Shown here: positions 43,964-52,329 of the stretch, piece by piece
How positions within the stretch are numbered: position 1 is the stretch's first letter
Layout of the letters: each line of letters begins with the position of its first letter
NCBI GenBank assembly: GCA_902776665.1
Contig: CACYQZ010000002.1
Location: 74,329 to 138,328 of the forward strand
DNA from: an uncultured Prevotellaceae bacterium
GTDB lineage: Bacteria > Bacteroidota > Bacteroidia > Bacteroidales > Bacteroidaceae
Reading direction: 5' to 3'
DNA: 64,000 nt
Made by a program: the position numbers and the translations under genes
Notes under the pieces: generated by a model
Database searches by the model: none
Seen by the model: the letters and a program-made list of their open reading frames with translations, nothing else
Told to the model about the DNA's origin: nothing

Positions 43964-44505
43964 CGAAACATTGTTTGGAAAAATTCCGCTACTGCCCCGT
44001 GTGCGGAAGTCCTGATTTTCAGGAGAATAACGTGAAAAGCAAGAAGTGCCGCGCCTGTGGTTTTACGTATTATTTGAATCCGAGTGCCGCGACGGTGGCG
44101 GTGATTGTCCGCGAAAATTCGACCGGTGAGCACGAGCTCCTCGCCGTGCGCCGTGCGAAAGATCCAGCGAAGGGCACACTCGACCTTCCAGGCGGTTTTT
44201 CCGACTTCGACGAGACTTCCGAAGAGGGAGTCATTCGCGAAGTTTTCGAGGAAACGGGCTTGCAAGTCGTTGAAACTCAGTTTCTTTTCTCACTTCCGAA
44301 CCGTTACGTCTATAGTGGTCTCGAAATTCCGACGATGGATATGTTTTTCCGTTGCGAAGTCGCCGAAATCGAAGGTGCCCACGCGATGGACGATGCCGCC
44401 GAACTGCTCTGGATTCCGCTCGACAACGTCAATCCCGACGATTTCGGCCTGATTTCCATTCGCAAGGGAGTCGAAATGCTTTTGCCAATCCTCAAAAACG
44501 GCTGA
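43960..44505 (+). CDS. NUDIX hydrolase with N-terminal zinc ribbon
   Basis: A 181-residue protein: an N-terminal zinc ribbon (YCPVCGSPDF...KKCRACGFTYY) like that of NADH pyrophosphatase, then a Nudix domain with the box GGFSDFDETSEEGVIREVFEE TG arrangement (G-x5-E-x7-REVxEE). It probably hydrolyses a nucleoside diphosphate derivative such as NADH. The start overlaps the preceding stop (ATGA), supporting translational coupling. It ends in TGA. Confidence 0.88.
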   Translation: MTKHCLEKFRYCPVCGSPDFQENNVKSKKCRACGFTYYLNPSAATVAVIVRENSTGEHELLAVRRAKDPAKGTLDLPGGFSDFDETSEEGVIREVFEETGLQVVETQFLFSLPNRYVYSGLEIPTMDMFFRCEVAEIEGAHAMDDAAELLWIPLDNVNPDDFGLISIRKGVEMLLPILKNG

Positions 44506-44576
44506 AAATCGTCGAATCGGAATCGTAAATAAAGTTAAAAAACCGATGAATCGGGTGAAATTCGAGGTTTTTAGAC

Positions 44577-44584
44577 TAATTTTG
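44577..44584 (+). promoter_or_regulatory. -7 promoter box for the AAEx transporter gene
   Basis: TAATTTTG matches TAnnTTTG, 26 bases before the ATG. Confidence 0.6.
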
Positions 44585-44610
44585 CAAGACAATGTGTGCA
44601 GTCATAGAGA

Positions 44611-46272
44611 ATGGAATGGATTAACGGACTTTTCACCACGCCATCGGCTTTGCAGACGGTGGTTGTGCTGTCGCTGATTTGCTCGGTGGGACTTGCCTTA
44701 GGAAAAGTGCGCATCGGCGGAATTTCGCTGGGCGTGGCTTTCGTGTTTTTCATCGGCATTCTGGCCGGACACCTTGGTCTTCGCGTCGATGCGCAGATGC
44801 TCGACTATGCCCAGACTTTCGGCTTGGTCGTGTTCGTTTATATGCTCGGACTGCACGTCGGCCCCAACTTTTTCGGTTCGCTGCGCCACGAGGGCATGGA
44901 ACTCAACCTGTGGAGTTTCGCCATCATCGCCATCGGCACACTGATGACGCTCGGCATGGTGGCGCTGACGAGCGTAAGCCTGCCCGACTTGGCCGGTGTA
45001 CTCTGCGGTGCCACGACGAATACACCGGCGCTCGGTGCCGCTCAACAAGCCCTTTCGCAACTCGGAATTCCGTCGGGTTCGGCGGCTTTGGCAACGGCTG
45101 TGACCTATCCGCTCGGTGTGCTCGGCGTGATAATCGTCATGGTGCTGATTCGTCGCTTTTTCGTGAAGCCCGAAGACCTTGAACTGCGCCACGACGAGGC
45201 CGAGGACAAGACCTACATCGCGCAATATGTCGTCGTCAATCCCGCTTTGGACGGGAAAAGCGTCGCGGAAGTGTCGGCGTTGTCGCACATGCATTTTGTG
45301 ATTTCGCGTATCTGGCGCGACCGCCAAGTGCTTGTACCACAGGCAGATACGATGATGAAACTCCACGACAACATCATGGTGGTGACGAACAAAGACGACG
45401 CTTCGACACTCGAAATGCTGTTTGGCGAGAAGTCGGAAACCGACTGGAACGAAGAGAAAATCGACTGGAACCACGTCGATTCGAAGGTCGAGAGCCGAAT
45501 TTTGGTGCTTTCGCGCCGCGTTTTGAATGGAAAACGGCTCGGACAACTGCAACTCCGCCACACTTACGGCGTGAATGTCAGTCGGGTGACGCGTGGCGAC
45601 GTGAAACTGCTGGCGACCGACTCGCTGCGACTGCAATATGGCGACCGCCTCGTCGTCGTGGGCGAACCGAAAGCCCTCGACCAAGTGGAAAGTTTCCTCG
45701 GGAATGCCGTTCAGACGCTCCACGAGCCGAATGTGGCAGCCATTTTCCTCGGTATCATCCTCGGTTTGGCGCTCGGTACGATTCCTCTGTCGCTGCCAGG
45801 AATGTCGGCACCTGTCAGACTCGGCATCGCCGGCGGTCCGATTATCATGGGCATCATCGTCGGGTCGCTCGGTCCGCGTGTCCATTTCATCAGTTACACC
45901 ACGCGCTCTGCCTCGCTGATGCTCCGTCAGTTGGGACTTTCGCTCTACCTCGCCTGCCTCGGCCTCGACGCTGGTCGCGACTTCTTCCAAACCGTGTTGC
46001 GTCCCGAGGGTGTGTTGTGGATTGGCTTGGGCTTCCTGCTCACCGTCGTGCCCATTCTGATTGTCGGTCTGGCAGCCCTGCGCACGCGTCGCTACGACTA
46101 TGGTACGATTTGCGGCATTCTCTGCGGTTCGATGGCCAATCCTATGGCACTCGGCTACGCCGCCGACACAACGAAAGGCGACTCATCGAGCATTGCCTAC
46201 GCGTCGGTCTATCCGCTCGGAATGTTCATCCGCGTCATCATCGTGCAAATGCTCATCGTTTTCCTCGCTTAG
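44611..46272 (+). CDS. AspT/YidE-type transporter with two RCK_C (TrkA_C) domains
   Basis: A 553-residue membrane protein of the aspartate:alanine exchanger family: two homologous halves of about five membrane segments each (first with YMLGLHVGPNFFGSLR and GATTNTPALGAAQQAL; second with GPIIMGIIVGSLGP and CGSMANPMALGYA) flanking two cytosolic RCK_C domains (residues about 200-370). Members exchange amino acids or other anions; the substrate is unknown here. The duplicated layout and length match the YidE/YbjL group. Confidence 0.88.
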   Translation: MEWINGLFTTPSALQTVVVLSLICSVGLALGKVRIGGISLGVAFVFFIGILAGHLGLRVDAQMLDYAQTFGLVVFVYMLGLHVGPNFFGSLRHEGMELNLWSFAIIAIGTLMTLGMVALTSVSLPDLAGVLCGATTNTPALGAAQQALSQLGIPSGSAALATAVTYPLGVLGVIIVMVLIRRFFVKPEDLELRHDEAEDKTYIAQYVVVNPALDGKSVAEVSALSHMHFVISRIWRDRQVLVPQADTMMKLHDNIMVVTNKDDASTLEMLFGEKSETDWNEEKIDWNHVDSKVESRILVLSRRVLNGKRLGQLQLRHTYGVNVSRVTRGDVKLLATDSLRLQYGDRLVVVGEPKALDQVESFLGNAVQTLHEPNVAAIFLGIILGLALGTIPLSLPGMSAPVRLGIAGGPIIMGIIVGSLGPRVHFISYTTRSASLMLRQLGLSLYLACLGLDAGRDFFQTVLRPEGVLWIGLGFLLTVVPILIVGLAALRTRRYDYGTICGILCGSMANPMALGYAADTTKGDSSSIAYASVYPLGMFIRVIIVQMLIVFLA

Positions 46273-46338
46273 CGTCGTGAAAATGTTAGAGTTTGTTATA
46301 TTTTGCGCCACTTTCTTTGTAAAATAGGGAAAAATACC

Positions 46339-46346
46339 TATTTTTG
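46339..46346 (+). promoter_or_regulatory. -7 promoter box for the 46.4-48.3 kb gene pair
   Basis: TATTTTTG matches TAnnTTTG, about 45 bases before the ATG. Confidence 0.6.
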
Positions 46347-46392
46347 CAGCCCATAAAACATTGAATGACAAATCAATAAAAAATAAAAGACG

Positions 46393-46809
46393 ATGAAAAA
46401 ATTATTTTTGACTTTGGTCGTTGCAGTCGCCACGGTGATGACTGCCAACGCAGCCTCCATCGAAAGTCTGATTATCCAGCAAAACGATGGCACCAGGTAC
46501 ACGTTTAACCTTTACGGTGAAGAAGAAGACAATGTTCCCATCACCATTACGTTTGAAAACGGGAACCTGATTGCGTCGCAAAACGGACAGCAGACGACAC
46601 TCGAACTGAGCAGCCTGAGCAAGATGTTTTTCGGTGCGATAACTGGCATCCAGACCATTTCCGACGGTTCGGAAACAGCCGATATATTCGATATTCAAGG
46701 CCGTCGCGTGGCAACGAAAATGCACCTGAAAGACCTGCAAAATCGGCTTCCAAAGGGCGTTTATCTCGTGAAAAATGGCGGTAAGACCGTGAAAATGACC
46801 ATCAAATAA
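46393..46809 (+). CDS. Small exported protein with Bacteroidales sorting-type tail
   Basis: A 138-residue exported protein (signal MKKLFLTLVVAVATVMTANA). The body is a short beta-rich region (SLIIQQNDGTRYTFNLYGEE) and the end, IFDIQGRRVATKMH then LPKGVYLVKNGGKTVKM, matches the C-terminal tail seen on several exported proteins in the window. The following gene starts 18 bases later, so the two may be expressed together. No enzyme motif is visible. Confidence 0.7.
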   Translation: MKKLFLTLVVAVATVMTANAASIESLIIQQNDGTRYTFNLYGEEEDNVPITITFENGNLIASQNGQQTTLELSSLSKMFFGAITGIQTISDGSETADIFDIQGRRVATKMHLKDLQNRLPKGVYLVKNGGKTVKMTIK

Positions 46810-46827
46810 TAAGAAAAATAGTCGATT

Positions 46828-48330
46828 ATGAAATATTTCTACACCATTTTACTTGCTGTGCTGACGCTGCCCGTCAGCGCACAGACCGTGACTGTCAAAA
46901 CTGGACAGGTATCTTACATTCACGACGGTTTTATTGCAGGCGATATGCCGTTTAGCACCGACGGCACAACGCTCACCGTCGAGGGAAAGGCTTACAACAT
47001 TGCCGATATTACGAGCATAGTGGTCGATTTCTCGCCGGTCAAAGATGACATTGTCGAAGTCAAATACAACGGCGCGACGGCCTCGGTCGTTGTGTCGGGC
47101 GACATTGCAAAATACCTCACGGTGACGGTTTCGGGTGCCGATGTCAGCGTCGTGCAAGACCCCTCGCTGCAAAGCGAAGTGACCTACACGCTGTCGGGTT
47201 CGTCGTCGAACGGCTCGTTTACGACCAACGGCGACTTTAAAATCAACCTTATCATGCGCGCACTGACGCTGACGAGCAGCAACGGACCAGCCGTCAACAT
47301 TCTCAACGGAAAGGCCAACAACGTGGTTCTCGTCGGCGATAACACATTGAGCGACGCGGCGGGCGGCATCCACTCGGCCACGCTCTATTTCGACGGTCAT
47401 CCCACCATTTCGGGTGCAGGAACACTCACGCTGCGCGGATTGACGAAGCACGCCCTCGCCACCGACGAGCATTTCCTGCTCTCGGGCGGCACCATCAACG
47501 TGGCGCAGGCTGTCGGCGATGGTTTCCACATCAACGAGCGCTTCCAAATGGACGGCGGCACGGTGAACATCACGGCGGCTGGCGACGGCATCGACGTGGA
47601 ATTTCGCGGTGTGAACAAAGGAACGAAAGACCTATATCCGAAAAACGGTTTCATCGAACTGAATGGCGGCACGTTGACCGTTGCGACGAATGGCATCGCC
47701 ACGAAAGCCATCAAAGCCGATAGCACCATCGTCATCGTAGGCGGAAACATCACCGCCACGACTTCGGGCAATTCCACCTACGACAGCCTGAAAAAAGATA
47801 CGTCGAGTCCTTCGGCAGTGAAAGCAGGCGGTGCTTTCACGATGACAAATGGCACACTCACCGCCACGAGCACCGGTTCGGGCGGCAAGGGCATCAACGC
47901 CACCGACGACGTGACGATTTCGGGTGGTAACGCCTACATCACAACGACGGGTTCACTCTACGAATATGGTTCGCTCGATTCGAAGCCGCAGGGCATCAAG
48001 TCCGACGGCAACATCATCATTTCGGGCGGTCAGGTTTTCGTTTGCGCAGGCGACGAAGACAGCAAGGCGACATCATTCAAACCTGGCAAAGACGGCATTT
48101 TCGTCATCAACGCTGGCACGCTCATGGGCGTTTCGGCCAAGATGCCGACCGTCGATTCCTCTTCGAAGCAAACTTCAACGAAATATACGAAAGTGAATGT
48201 CGTTGGCGGACAGACACTGAGTTACAATGACGTGACCTACACCGTGCCTGCCAACTACAACATTCCGTCGGCCAATGTCATCGTGTCGAAAGGTTCAACC
48301 ACCGTCTTTTCAGGTGCTCCCAAGCGATAA
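46828..48330 (+). CDS. Exported carbohydrate-binding-domain protein (DUF4353-like), beta-helical
   Basis: A 500-residue exported protein (signal YFYTILLAVLTLPVSAQ). Repeated short beta motifs (DNTLSDAAGGIHSATLYFDG, GTLTLRGLTKHALATDEHF, GGTINVAQAVGDGFHINERF, GGTVNITAAGDGIDVEF) indicate a right-handed beta-helix of the type annotated as carbohydrate-binding domain-containing protein. The N-terminal KTGQVSYIHDGFIAGDMPF resembles the short protein just upstream, suggesting a shared module. Role in glycan binding is plausible but not shown. Confidence 0.75.
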   Translation: MKYFYTILLAVLTLPVSAQTVTVKTGQVSYIHDGFIAGDMPFSTDGTTLTVEGKAYNIADITSIVVDFSPVKDDIVEVKYNGATASVVVSGDIAKYLTVTVSGADVSVVQDPSLQSEVTYTLSGSSSNGSFTTNGDFKINLIMRALTLTSSNGPAVNILNGKANNVVLVGDNTLSDAAGGIHSATLYFDGHPTISGAGTLTLRGLTKHALATDEHFLLSGGTINVAQAVGDGFHINERFQMDGGTVNITAAGDGIDVEFRGVNKGTKDLYPKNGFIELNGGTLTVATNGIATKAIKADSTIVIVGGNITATTSGNSTYDSLKKDTSSPSAVKAGGAFTMTNGTLTATSTGSGGKGINATDDVTISGGNAYITTTGSLYEYGSLDSKPQGIKSDGNIIISGGQVFVCAGDEDSKATSFKPGKDGIFVINAGTLMGVSAKMPTVDSSSKQTSTKYTKVNVVGGQTLSYNDVTYTVPANYNIPSANVIVSKGSTTVFSGAPKR

Positions 48331-48366
48331 TTTATTCAAAAATCAAATAGTTAAAACAAAATTCGT

Positions 48367-49275
48367 ATGAAAAAAGTATTGACGACGGCGCTCGTGCTCG
48401 CATTGACCAGCATGACCGCAAGTGCACAACTCTTGTACAAAATTTCGGGCAACGGCTTGGAAAAGCCCTCGTACATCATCGGTACGCACCACTTGGCCAA
48501 CGTGGGCTTTGTCAACCAAATCAATGGCGTGACCGAAGCCCTGACCGAGACCGACCAAGTCTATGGCGAACTGGTTTGGGACACAATGACCAACATCGAC
48601 AGTCTAAAAGCCGTGCAGAACGCCATGACGCTGCCTGCCGGAAAAACCATCAAAGACTATCTCACACCCGATGAATACAAGCGTCTCGACGCATTCATGG
48701 TCGCCAAAATGGGCACGGGCTTGAGCAATCCGATGGTGGCTTCGAAAATGGGCAACCTGACACCGATGGCACTCGTCACGCAGTTCCAACTGCTGCTCTA
48801 TATGACGAAGCACATGGGCGAATTCGACCCGTCGAGCACCTTCGACCAGTATTTCCAGGCTCAGGCGAAGAAAAACGGACTGCCCTGCGGTGGTTTGGAG
48901 ACTCTTCAGAAGCAAATCGACGTGCTTTACAAGGGCAAGCCGATGAGTCGGCAGGTCGAGGAACTGATGTGCTTCATCGACAACGAAAATTTCAATTCGC
49001 AGATGATGGAAGACCTCACTTCGGCCTTCTATGCACAAAACCTTGAGACGCTGAAGCAGGTGATGGATCGCAAACTCGGCGGCAAGTGCGACTCGACGCC
49101 CGAGGAAGAAGACATGCTCATCAACAACCGCAATGCCGACTGGGTGGAAAAAATGCCTGGAATCATGACTTCGAAGCCGACTTTCTTCGCTGTTGGTGCG
49201 GCTCACCTCCCTGGCGAAAAGGGCGTTTTGCAACTGCTGCGCAACGCCGGTTACACCATTGAAGGAGTGCGATAA
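48367..49275 (+). CDS. TraB/GumN family protein
   Basis: A 302-residue exported protein (signal TTALVLALTSMTASAQ). The TraB/GumN hallmark is an N-terminal YIIGTHHLANVGF (GTxH) and a late FAVGAAHLPGEKGVLQLLRN (GxxHLxGxxGxxxLL), believed to form a tiki-like metal-dependent protease site. Family members are found in secretion or surface roles. It precedes the MATE gene, which starts directly after its stop. Confidence 0.87.
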   Translation: MKKVLTTALVLALTSMTASAQLLYKISGNGLEKPSYIIGTHHLANVGFVNQINGVTEALTETDQVYGELVWDTMTNIDSLKAVQNAMTLPAGKTIKDYLTPDEYKRLDAFMVAKMGTGLSNPMVASKMGNLTPMALVTQFQLLLYMTKHMGEFDPSSTFDQYFQAQAKKNGLPCGGLETLQKQIDVLYKGKPMSRQVEELMCFIDNENFNSQMMEDLTSAFYAQNLETLKQVMDRKLGGKCDSTPEEEDMLINNRNADWVEKMPGIMTSKPTFFAVGAAHLPGEKGVLQLLRNAGYTIEGVR

Positions 49276-50658
49276 GTGTCGAAACGGAGCGAGGAACTCT
49301 TAGCTCACATTCGTGAGGGACGGACGATGACGCGAAACGAAAAGCTTCGCCTCATCGTCAGTCTTTCTATACCTTCGATTCTGGCGCAAATCTCCGCGAC
49401 GGTGATGTTTTTCATCGATGCGGCGATGGTCGGCCACCTCGGAGCGCGTGCCACGGCGGCCATCGGCCTTGTCGAATCGACCACGTGGCTCATGGGCGGC
49501 TTGGCTTCGGCAGCGTCGCTCGGTTTTTCGGTGCAAGTCGCCCATTTCATCGGTGCCAACGACTTCGAAGCCGCTCGGCGCGTGCTCAGACAGTCGTTGG
49601 TGTGCTGTTTTCTGTGGAGTCTGATGATTTCACTCGTCTGCATCGCCATCCACAACCAACTTCCCTATTGGCTCGGCGGAACGGAGGAAATCGCCCACGA
49701 TGCCTCGCTCTACTTCGTTTTAATCGGTGTTTTCGGCATTTTCTTCCAAATGGAAGGCTTGGGCGGCTCGATGCTGAAAAGTTCGGGCAACATGAAAATT
49801 CCGTCGATACTGAACATCATGATGTGCGTGCTCGACGTTGTTTTCAACTACTTTTTCATTTACATCTTCGACATGGGCGTGAAAGGTGCGGCGCTGGGAA
49901 CGGGACTGGCCGAACTGATTACCGCCATTCTGATGCTGTATTTCCTGCTCGTGCGGTCGGAAATACTGTCGTTGAAAGGTCGTCGCGGGTCGTTCTTCCC
50001 GAAGGCCGAAACGGTGAAAACCGCTTTCAAAATCGGTGCTCCGATGGCGTTGCAACACGTTTTGAACGGCGGTGCATACGTCGTCAGCACGATGATTGTG
50101 GCACCGCTCGGAACCATCGCCATCGCCGCCAATTCGCTCGCGATTACGGTCGAAAGTCTCTGCTATATGCCTGGATTCGGCATTGCTGAGGCCGCCACGA
50201 CCCTCGTCGGACAGAGCATCGGCGCCGGTCAGCGGATGCTGACGCGGTCGTTTGCCTACATGTCGGTGGGGTTGGGCATCGCCATCATGACCGTGATGGG
50301 CGTTTTCATGTGGGTTTTCGCGCCCGAACTTATCGCGTGGATGTCGCCCGTCGATGAAGTCATTGCGCTGGGCGCACATGTCTTGCGCATCGAGGCGTGG
50401 GCCGAGCCGATGTTTGCCGCGTCGATTGTCGCCAACGGCGTGTTCATCGGCGCTGCCGACACGCTGAAACCCGCTATCATGAGCCTCACGTCGATGTGGT
50501 GTGTGCGCCTGTCGCTGGCCGCTCTGCTTGCCCGCGACTACGGACTTCCTGGCGTTTGGATGGCGATGGCCATCGAACTGACGCTGCGCGGAATCATGTT
50601 CCTCGTCCGTCTTTTCGGAGAAAAATGGAATCGTCACCATCTTCCATCGAAATTGTAA
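49276..50658 (+). CDS. MATE-family multidrug/metabolite efflux transporter
   Basis: A 460-residue membrane protein with about twelve hydrophobic segments in two halves. MATE features include SIPSILAQISATVMFFIDAAMVGHLG near the start and a matching second-half GAPMALQHVLNGGAYVVSTMI followed by AEAATTLVGQSIGAG. These antiporters export drugs or metabolites against Na+ or H+. The frame begins at GTG directly after the preceding stop; an ATG 17 codons later would also give a full transporter. Confidence 0.9.
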   Translation: MSKRSEELLAHIREGRTMTRNEKLRLIVSLSIPSILAQISATVMFFIDAAMVGHLGARATAAIGLVESTTWLMGGLASAASLGFSVQVAHFIGANDFEAARRVLRQSLVCCFLWSLMISLVCIAIHNQLPYWLGGTEEIAHDASLYFVLIGVFGIFFQMEGLGGSMLKSSGNMKIPSILNIMMCVLDVVFNYFFIYIFDMGVKGAALGTGLAELITAILMLYFLLVRSEILSLKGRRGSFFPKAETVKTAFKIGAPMALQHVLNGGAYVVSTMIVAPLGTIAIAANSLAITVESLCYMPGFGIAEAATTLVGQSIGAGQRMLTRSFAYMSVGLGIAIMTVMGVFMWVFAPELIAWMSPVDEVIALGAHVLRIEAWAEPMFAASIVANGVFIGAADTLKPAIMSLTSMWCVRLSLAALLARDYGLPGVWMAMAIELTLRGIMFLVRLFGEKWNRHHLPSKL

Positions 50659-50719
50659 TTTTTTTTCCTAAAAAAATGAAAAAAAGTTGGGAAAATTGAT
50701 TTTTATGGCATTTTTTTTG

Positions 50720-50727
50720 TATTTTTG
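50720..50727 (+). promoter_or_regulatory. -7 promoter box for the AraC-type regulator
   Basis: TATTTTTG matches TAnnTTTG, 20 bases before the ATG. Confidence 0.6.
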
Positions 50728-50746
50728 CAGCAAATTTTGATGAATT

Positions 50747-51616
50747 ATGAGAGAAATGAAAAAAAATCACCCATTAGAATTGATGTCCGACGAAATTGAA
50801 CGTCGCGGATTAGTAGTTCTTGACAACGTAACGAGGATGCCGATTTACAATGAGCCCTATGTCTCGCCCCACCTTGTTGTGTGCCTGTGCCATCGCGGTT
50901 CGATGCGCGGTAAGTACGACATGCGCAACATTGAATGGCACCCCCACGACATTGCCGCCATTTATCCCAACCACGTGATTGTGAGCGAAGACACCAGTTC
51001 CGATTTTCTGGTGTCGCTCGTGGTGATTTCTGCAAAGTTTTGGGAGAAATTCCGCACGCGCTATTCGTTCCGCACCCATTTTGAAGTGCAGATGAACCCC
51101 TCGTTCAGCGTCACCGACGACCAGTATTACTGTTTTACGAACATTTACCGAACGCTCAACACCATCAGCATGATTGATGCGCCCGAGCGCGACGAAATCT
51201 TGATTTCTCAAATCCACACGCTGGCGTTGCTGATGAATTTCTATAAAATGCAAAATGGTAGCAAGGAACCAGAAAGTGTCAATGCCAGCAAGCAGTTGGT
51301 GGCACGATTCTACGACGAACTCGTGAAGAATTTCCGCACGAGTCGCGAGGTGAGTTACTACGCCGACCTGCTTTGTCTGTCGCCCAAATATTTCGGCACG
51401 GTCATCAGAAAAGAGACGGGCGTGGGAGCCGGCGAATGGATTTCTCGCTACGTCATCACGCAGGCCAAAACGATGTTGCGCAGTAGAATGGACCTCTCCA
51501 TCCAGCAAATCAGTTTCGACCTCGGTTTCCCCAACCAGACGATTTTCTCCCACTATTTCAGAAACCACACGGGAATGTCGCCGAAAGACTATCGGAAGAG
51601 CGATGCCATCGTTTGA
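50747..51616 (+). CDS. AraC-family transcriptional regulator
   Basis: A 289-residue regulator. The C-terminal 100 residues hold the two helix-turn-helix motifs of AraC proteins: REVSYYADLLCLSPKYFGTV with RKETGVGAGEWISRYVITQA, then IQQISFDLGFPNQTIFSHYF with RNHTGMSPKDYR. The N-terminal part is a cupin-like sensor domain of unknown ligand. Its targets are not identifiable; neighbouring genes are a MATE transporter and a coiled-coil protein. Stop codon TGA. Confidence 0.92.
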   Translation: MREMKKNHPLELMSDEIERRGLVVLDNVTRMPIYNEPYVSPHLVVCLCHRGSMRGKYDMRNIEWHPHDIAAIYPNHVIVSEDTSSDFLVSLVVISAKFWEKFRTRYSFRTHFEVQMNPSFSVTDDQYYCFTNIYRTLNTISMIDAPERDEILISQIHTLALLMNFYKMQNGSKEPESVNASKQLVARFYDELVKNFRTSREVSYYADLLCLSPKYFGTVIRKETGVGAGEWISRYVITQAKTMLRSRMDLSIQQISFDLGFPNQTIFSHYFRNHTGMSPKDYRKSDAIV

Positions 51617-51694
51617 CAGAATGATTTCAACAAGATAAGAAAATGCCGAAACGCTTGAAAGGGAGTAGGCTCCATCTATCAAAATTGAGAAAAG

Positions 51695-52306
51695 ATGAAT
51701 ACTGAAGAAATCAAGAACATGGAAGAGAAGGTTGAGGACGCTGTTGCCGAAACCGCTGAAAATGTTTGCGAATGCGCTGAAAACGCTTGCGAATGTGCTG
51801 AAAAAGAAGCTTGCGAATGCGCTGAAAACGCTTGCGATTGCGCTGAAAAGGCCGTAGAAGACGTCAAGGAAGAAGTTGCTGAAAATGTCGAGGAAACCAA
51901 AGACGCCATCGCCGATAAGGTTGAGGAAGCCAAGGAAAAAATTGGCGAGGCAGTCGATTCCATCAAGGACAAAGTCAACGACGTCATCGACGACATCAAC
52001 AAGAACGAGACTGTGCAAGCCGTGCGCGAAAAGGCAGAAGAAGCCGTTGATACCGTTCGAGAGAAAGTGAGCGATGTCATCGACGACCTCAGCAATAACG
52101 AAACCGTGCAGGCCGTGAAGGAAAAGGCTGGCGAGGCAGTTGAAACCGTCAAGGACAAAGTTGGCGATATGCTCGACGACCTCAGCAAGAACGAGTCGGT
52201 GCAGGCCGCTAAGGAAAAAGTCAGCGAGACCATCGAACAGGCTGCTCAGGAGGTGAAAAAAAGCAACCTCTTCGGCAAACTGAAGGGATGGCTCGGCCTG
52301 AAGTAA
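51695..52306 (+). CDS. Repetitive amphipathic coiled-coil protein with Cys-rich CECAENA repeats
   Basis: A 203-residue highly charged, Glu/Lys/Ala/Val-rich protein without signal peptide. Residues about 22-52 contain repeats of the form CECAENA with eight cysteines in pairs, and the rest is built from roughly 37-residue repeats (ETVQAVREKAEEAVDTVREK, ETVQAVKEKAGEAVETVKDK) followed by SNLFGKLKGWLGLK, an amphipathic C-terminus. The pattern recalls LEA/apolipoprotein-like and YtxH-type stress proteins. Function unknown; the cysteines could bind metal or cross-link. Confidence 0.7.
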   Translation: MNTEEIKNMEEKVEDAVAETAENVCECAENACECAEKEACECAENACDCAEKAVEDVKEEVAENVEETKDAIADKVEEAKEKIGEAVDSIKDKVNDVIDDINKNETVQAVREKAEEAVDTVREKVSDVIDDLSNNETVQAVKEKAGEAVETVKDKVGDMLDDLSKNESVQAAKEKVSETIEQAAQEVKKSNLFGKLKGWLGLK

Positions 52307-52329
52307 TTTACTAAGATAAAAATTTGACA

